Below, piece by piece: positions 7,001-8,947 of a stretch of 8,947 nucleotides of DNA (its first letter is position 1; every line of letters begins with the position of its first letter). The DNA lies in contig JANLIN010000116.1 in the NCBI GenBank assembly GCA_024654345.1, forward strand, positions 1 through 8,947, written 5' to 3'. The notes beneath the pieces were generated by a model that was not told where the DNA came from, made no database searches, and worked only from the letters and a program-made list of their open reading frames with translations. Position numbers and translations under genes: made by a program. The DNA is from Candidatus Komeilibacteria bacterium. GTDB lineage: Bacteria > Patescibacteriota > Patescibacteriia > UBA1558.

Positions 7001-8947
7001 CCATCCAACTGTTTGGTATGGGCTACATCTACCGACGAGTATATCAATGATACCACTTATAAAACACGTGACATTACTTGGTCAGGTCGTGATTATTCAG
7101 GATATTCGGTACCGGGCATATTCCCGATTGATACTTTAGCTACCAAGAATTATGGTGATAGTAGTAGCTCAGATTGGCGCTTGACTGCCTTTGATAATCT
7201 AGGTAATGACCGTGGTGGTATCGGGCCGCTTAAAAATGAGGTGCTATTACGTTGTCGTCTATTCCCCGAGGCTGACTCTCCCTTTGCTTATGTCAGCGGA
7301 CTAGGCGTTGTTTATGATGATAAAGGCAACATCTCCCAGCGTCCGATATCTTTGAGTAAGGCGAACTTCTGTCAACCGGGAAAAAATTGCGAGTGTGATT
7401 ACATCAAAGCTGAATATACACAGGGAGAGATCAGGTATCAGAGTGTGGATGTTTTACCGACGGGAAAGATTGATTATACAGATTATGGCCTCTATAACGA
7501 TAGAGGGGTCTGGAGTAGTGACGGCGTGTCGTACAATACCAATGATATGGTCGCGTATCAGGGTATCAAGTGGTCAGCTATAAAACAGCATAATTCGAGC
7601 ACCGCTAATTATCCTGGGCATACGGAATTTTGGTCGCAAATAGTCACCAATATATCGGATTTGAAAAAGACTAGCGAGTATCGTGGTTGGTGGGGCTTCT
7701 GTTTGGAAGAAGACTTGTCCCGACAAAAACTAGGATCTCTCTACGGAAATCACCCCTGCTCTACGTGGATGCCACTGGATCTTATCTCTGGAGATTTCAA
7801 TATCATGAGCGCGTCCAGCGGTATCAACTGGCCGGACACGGCTTATTATTGCGCGATTAGCAACGGCGTGCCGTCCGTGACGTATGATTTGAATTTCCAT
7901 GCCGGCGGACAGTGGGCCATGAAAGACGATGTGGTGCAGGTTATCAACTACACCACTGGCACAGTGAGCGGTCTTAGTGGAGAGGACTACAGTTTGCAGT
8001 TCTATAGCAATCCATTGCCGACAGATGACGGGCTGGGTACTCATATTTGTCTGCCCGATATTTCTAAGATCAGCAATTGGAACGGACCAGTGCCGGATGG
8101 TCTGGACGAGGTCGCAGAATTTTTCGGTGATCCGGAGGACATGACTAATAAGACCGTGGTTTTTAACCTGAAGTCTTCGGTCCATGAAGTGCTGGCGGCC
8201 ATTGATAAAAACTACGTTGAGACGGAAACAAACTCCTGGTGGAAGCGGTTATTTGGGAGAGCTTTGGCGGATGTTGTGACCAATCCGCATCTGGGAAATT
8301 CACTACCCTCAGTAGTGACATTGGATAGTAGTAATGCCTTGACATCGACCAATCAGCTAATTTCCGACGGCTATGATGATAAATCAGAGAATGGTGCGAA
8401 TGAGCCGCAAAATATATGGCGCCGTTGCTATGGTCATACCGGTCTTGTAGAGGATGTTTGGACGGAGATCTCTCAGGAAGAGTGTGCATCCATATTAGGT
8501 ACTTATAAGGCTGTTTTGAAGTTCTATGTTATCACTGATTATGAAGGTAACGACAACAACTCAGTTTGTAAAAATAACAACGGTGCGCCGATGGCCGGCG
8601 TGGTCCTGGACTTTATCGACTATTCCGCGCAGGATGATTTTACTCTCGGATATCAATATCAAATACAATTACGGCGTCTGGATGAAACCTTCAACGGCGA
8701 GCAGCACCTGTGCACCGATATTGCCAAGACAGAGAATCCGCGCGCGACCTCCTTGCTGAACGGCCCAGTCGGATTTATATATCCGAAAAATCAAGGTGCT
8801 TACGGCTGGTATGGACGTATTAACATGGCAGATGATTTGACTCAGTACGGCGGCGTATATATCAGACCATCAGTGATCGCTGACACGACCTACGCCGTGC
8901 GTGGCAACGCAGTCGGATGGGACGGACAGACTTATACACCTGGCATT
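962..8947 (+). CDS. giant secreted multi-domain Cys-rich / jelly-roll surface protein, 3' end outside window
   Basis: One frame is open from the ATG at 962 to the right edge: 2,662 codons, no stop, no frameshift. The ATG overlaps the preceding TAA (TAATG). Only a weak purine stretch (AGAAGAAAGA, 941-950) precedes it, so coupled initiation is likely. The domain order is signal peptide 1-32; helical domain about 33-340 with C140 and C169; Gly/Ser linker 343-361; Cys-rich region 400-744; then four Cys-poor jelly-roll modules (754-925, 1197-1332, 1398-1556, 1720-1888) separated by C-x6-C repeats; a denser Cys cluster 1956-2017; a CBM5/12-like segment about 2184-2228; and a beta-rich remainder. 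I counted about 74 Cys, implying an oxidising extracellular location. No catalytic motif or second membrane segment was found. Carbohydrate binding or adhesion is inferred from the modules. A C-terminal anchor could lie beyond the window. Confidence 0.95.
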   Translation, partial: MINKTNNQWKKLIVTAVVVVLLLTTAMTPVKALGFADAVATIAQTGYDIYRWISDAIAEVDKYLAETIGNQILFDALDIFTQRLAVNTATSIATGGRGQNSLFEGKVFGDILEDAGNAAAGDLIGNLGKDWREQYGFDICNPRLDVKVSVAMSLLKFASPESQLARPECDLADVINNWEVFVDRYNLDNLSSSEERNKALGSLLSDVQVQFLPGKSDFAASISLNNRLIEQVDKAELEATINRLVSEFNPKTNITGTREETPSKSIEDAAGEPLEQARQDRLAKAIASANNKSILGRALSSFTNTLTAKLLQRWINDGMYKLADMKNRQTGIPVPDFVTDVVGPPGTGGYNLGGSGSSGGTNPFTQPITKQAVQSFFDEFETVTFGSPQEYDPLIDFIICPDRKDTIGLNNCVMSSKFYSAFNRNEPITVKEALDLGLLDPSLPLISVENPRNTDLQYCAKQALCYSNLQKMRLFRLIPLGWELAASISPVNNPYTIGFVAGCFDPKTTEQEGQCPTEVRKLIDPNWILEAPVAQCRAKGFGSLLQSANDIGRREVCVDTLTCLKEDDDGECIADAWGYCTREKNVWRLGGDQCNPAYASCRTFSQGREEYNYIKDTVDFCSSDEAGCRWYSTEQLPVPTVNPPVGAIPTTALCGSSRRLYPDQRTATEYCKALGFAGGNLVEQETEVLTTACQNDVDQGWIEQNNSGFITEVNCFSNDYDWDEDSKIFLNGQAGDCDESQAGCTELIKISRGVNLVQNGSFEINNSGTLAGWTAGSGSWSANNTRGYVGAFSARSASTGTARYLKYQLTNLTPGLTYTASAYIYADEDTGGGGISSPSWQRFGLVEKAVAAVEDPNAPTIGRLEVVDFAHQGTDQTGVWDRVAVTFTATSNSAEIRLVADQKNVYFDAVQVERSTSSNTYAEYGAAPKTYIKKAPAYLNCDNPALASPECGIYAPSCEADEVGCEAYKPINGDPSVNGVVGGGDYCPSQCNGYTQYRESLSTVEDLFNDDTATGYNPYINFIADTAQSCTLADAGCEEFTDITNTENKLYFKSLRMCADNSDPNVDTYYTWEGSDTTGYQLKVWRLLRSDVDAGPCTNVSFNDTLGKNICIDGDVGIDDCDGDEGDLTCRSYTDSNNEEHLRREFKVIKGSDSCTKVRRTVDLTDLAMILPTESGSCTAAVNGCHEYKGNSGSNIRRVFISDFESGAQGWTGSATTLSSEAGSIGGHSLRVNDSRLEKESSFSSGRSYTISFWAKKVSDFGAGFTLSMGIEGIDETFADGEFSFTTEWQRYEFGPVYYNPGGVNQETLYIDLDTSYYIDNIILKEITADLYLIKDSWNTPDQCAGYDGCQAYQDRDNNTHFLYNFGSLCRSEAVGCEAFVDTKNTGNATTQNWPMGNNLENGGFEDGLAGFEPVYVDPNSADASYVVTEDAAYSGSRSLLMSGINGGGIEAQTENISVRGDQKYYYAARIKAENLTATSSNAPSIFLRFYTATGTPIGSSWQGVIRTTAGTYDWKLLQGEFTTPVTAAFARVGIGMNQANTGIIYWDDIRFAETIITGADEITYLVDDENYYCSAAFKGCSALGNPKITYSEEGVEEIDGWDKTYKINNPDRYDLILCGQNALGCEEFQSEGSTIYLRDPGDRTCTYVSGYEYGGVSFPAGWYKSYSINEDNLVSCNGNGQNPALVKTNSTAYDGWVGACVPEASGCTEFVDPQGTQGIDLVFNGTFENDYNNDKKPDFWFNDPQPASGTWVWDNKGIDNSYAFRYEYSPTSGLKQEIKKLKAGKTYVVSWSVKPISNKADFKVTLDCAGSPVSSPDKSFDQMSSSSLSYLSKRGDMPSNEYSHFSAKMKISDDNSSDTVCTLRFGSVEDNSPSLSVYVDNIKVQLIQSYYYINNNAISGSNCNGQVSWEEGCVLVQDTSQISLSTGDPSYQFNSSASYRSSQQSGNILKPAVTCSAGEKGCDTNRIIQVTAGRECGEWITCTSWAYYQDLNGQTQKACYDLGRCVELNPDDPSNCLVWATSTDEYINDTTYKTRDITWSGRDYSGYSVPGIFPIDTLATKNYGDSSSSDWRLTAFDNLGNDRGGIGPLKNEVLLRCRLFPEADSPFAYVSGLGVVYDDKGNISQRPISLSKANFCQPGKNCECDYIKAEYTQGEIRYQSVDVLPTGKIDYTDYGLYNDRGVWSSDGVSYNTNDMVAYQGIKWSAIKQHNSSTANYPGHTEFWSQIVTNISDLKKTSEYRGWWGFCLEEDLSRQKLGSLYGNHPCSTWMPLDLISGDFNIMSASSGINWPDTAYYCAISNGVPSVTYDLNFHAGGQWAMKDDVVQVINYTTGTVSGLSGEDYSLQFYSNPLPTDDGLGTHICLPDISKISNWNGPVPDGLDEVAEFFGDPEDMTNKTVVFNLKSSVHEVLAAIDKNYVETETNSWWKRLFGRALADVVTNPHLGNSLPSVVTLDSSNALTSTNQLISDGYDDKSENGANEPQNIWRRCYGHTGLVEDVWTEISQEECASILGTYKAVLKFYVITDYEGNDNNSVCKNNNGAPMAGVVLDFIDYSAQDDFTLGYQYQIQLRRLDETFNGEQHLCTDIAKTENPRATSLLNGPVGFIYPKNQGAYGWYGRINMADDLTQYGGVYIRPSVIADTTYAVRGNAVGWDGQTYTPGI
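1058..1981 (+). other. N-terminal helical domain of the giant protein (residues ~33-340)
   Basis: This part is mainly helical and carries only two Cys (C140, C169). Landmarks are FGDILEDAGNAAAGDLIGNL (from residue 108), a GFDIC-N-P-x-LDVKVSVAMSLL stretch around 136-155, and ECDLADVINNWEVFV around 168-182. Near residue 236 comes a TREETPSKSIED segment, followed by long helices up to about 324. From memory, the order 'loop, diad helix, C-x-P-x-x-LD-I/V, spacer, C-x-L-x-D-I/V-I-x-N, TPG-like loop, paired helices' matches a secreted domain common in CPR genomes, often in clusters with VirB4/VirB6-like type IV secretion genes. That family has no firm name I can give. The homology is inferred by eye. 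Confidence 0.5.
3221..3736 (+). other. jelly-roll module 1 (CBM4/9-like), residues ~754-925
   Basis: The module opens with NLVQNGSFE (755-763) and a GW at 772-773, has a central LTPGLTYTASAYIYADE strand pair, a TFTATSNSAEIRLVA strand, and closes with VYFDAVQVE (905-913), then a TYAEYG exit. This is the standard signature of CBM4/9-like galactose-binding-fold modules found in phage tail proteins and secreted glycan-binding proteins. In that fold the opening Glu (E763) and closing Asp (D908) usually bind a structural calcium ion. It contains no Cys. The specific ligand cannot be told. Confidence 0.75.
4550..4957 (+). other. jelly-roll module 2 (CBM-like), residues ~1197-1332
   Basis: A shorter copy of the fold: an opening VFISDFE (1199-1205) followed by GW at 1210-1211, then GGHSLRVN, SGRSYTISFWAKK (strand pair near 1226-1238), TTEWQRYEF and a closing YYIDNIILKE (1317-1326). 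E1205 and D1320 hold the positions of the likely structural calcium ligands. No Cys. It is about 35 residues shorter than module 1, with shorter loops, and is the module most like generic carbohydrate-binding domains of the CBM4/9 and CBM22 type. Confidence 0.7.
5153..5629 (+). other. jelly-roll module 3 (CBM4/9-like), residues ~1398-1556
   Basis: It opens with NNLENGGFE (1398-1406) and continues with AAYSGSRSLLMSG, KYYYAARIKAENL, SIFLRFYTATGTPIG, a TYDWKLLQGEFTTP strand and a closing IIYWDDIRFAE (1544-1554). E1406 and D1548 are the likely calcium ligands. The order of strands and the 'gsrSL..sg ... Y..aar.ka' signature are those of CBM4/9-like domains. No Cys. Confidence 0.75.
6119..6625 (+). 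other. jelly-roll module 4 (CBM-like, with internal Cys pair), residues ~1720-1888
   Basis: It opens with DLVFNGTFE (1721-1729), has GLKQEIKKLKAGKTYVVSWS as the central strand pair and closes with VYVDNIKVQLI (1878-1888). E1729 and D1881 keep the opening-Glu/closing-Asp pattern. Unlike modules 1-3 it holds two Cys, C1809 and C1862, on segments likely to be neighbouring strands, so an internal disulfide is probable. It carries a Ser-rich insertion (SSSSLSYLS near 1826-1834). Confidence 0.65.
7511..7645 (+). other. CBM5/12-like segment, residues ~2184-2228
   Basis: The stretch W2184, Y2191-N-T-N-D2195-M-V-A-Y-Q-G-I-K-W2204, then Y2217-P and a closing F-W-S-Q-I (W2224) follows the chitin-binding type 3 (CBM5/12) pattern: aromatic start, Y-x-x-x-D-x-V-x-Y-x-G-x-x-W, a proline loop and a final W-x-x-(I/V). 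Such modules are about 45 residues long and bind chitin, cellulose or peptidoglycan-like glycans through exposed aromatics. The match is by eye, lacks the usual G before D, and could be convergent. Confidence 0.42.

Noticed and set aside
7730..8185. 151-codon reverse-strand reading frame
   Set aside because: It lies wholly inside the giant gene, has His/Arg-rich composition typical of antisense shadows, and no ribosome site or neighbour supports it.
962..8947. Alternative genetic code (TGA as Gly, as in some CPR lineages)
   Set aside because: No in-frame TGA occurs in the 2,662 codons, which would be very unlikely if TGA were a sense codon.
962..8947. Enzyme domain (protease, glycosidase) within the giant protein
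   Set aside because: I looked for catalytic motifs such as GxSxG, HExxH or paired acidic glycosidase signatures and saw none that I could defend.
962..8947. Lipoprotein or LPXTG-type anchoring
   Set aside because: No lipobox Cys after the signal peptide; no LPXTG in the visible part. The C-terminus is outside the window, so anchoring there remains open.

Overview
The window looks like part of a Candidate Phyla Radiation (Patescibacteria, Parcubacteria-like) genome. The reasons are a very large secreted protein built from jelly-roll and cysteine-rich modules, a small membrane-anchored thrombospondin type 3 (TSP3) protein directly upstream, and an N-terminal helical domain matching a secreted domain I remember from CPR gene clusters, often near type IV secretion genes. 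This assignment is inference; there is no rRNA, tRNA or housekeeping marker here. TGA is not used as a sense codon anywhere in 2,662 codons, so the code is ordinary bacterial code 11 and not the TGA=Gly code of Gracilibacteria/Absconditabacteria.

Layout. Bases 1-218 hold two imperfect copies of a ~55-bp direct repeat 62 bp apart, which may overlap the 3' end of an upstream gene, followed by a good promoter with an extended -10 (TGTTATAAT). Bases 219-962 encode a 247-residue single-pass membrane protein with two Asp-rich TSP3 calcium loops and a duplicated helical segment. Its stop codon overlaps the start of the next gene (TAATG), so the two are co-transcribed and probably translationally coupled. 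From 962 to the right edge (8947) everything is one uninterrupted reading frame of at least 2,662 codons with no stop; its C-terminus lies outside the window.

The giant protein has a signal peptide (residues 1-32), a helical domain (about 33-340), a Gly/Ser linker, and then a long extracellular region with about 74 cysteines. Four jelly-roll (CBM4/9-like) modules sit at about 754-925, 1197-1332, 1398-1556 and 1720-1888. Each starts with an N-terminal Phe-Glu and closes with an Asp-containing strand. Scattered between them is a degenerate repeat, C-x6-C with Gly just before the second Cys. One copy precedes and one follows every jelly-roll module, so the architecture alternates disulfide 'clasps' with Cys-poor beta-sandwiches. 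A CBM5/12-like segment lies near residues 2184-2228.

Together the two genes read as a cell-surface system: a calcium-binding membrane anchor or accessory protein made together with a very long, disulfide-stabilised, probably glycan-binding surface protein. Adhesion to a host cell or biofilm matrix is a reasonable inference for an epibiotic CPR bacterium but is not shown by the sequence. I see no RNA genes, insertion sequences, CRISPR arrays or convincing terminators.
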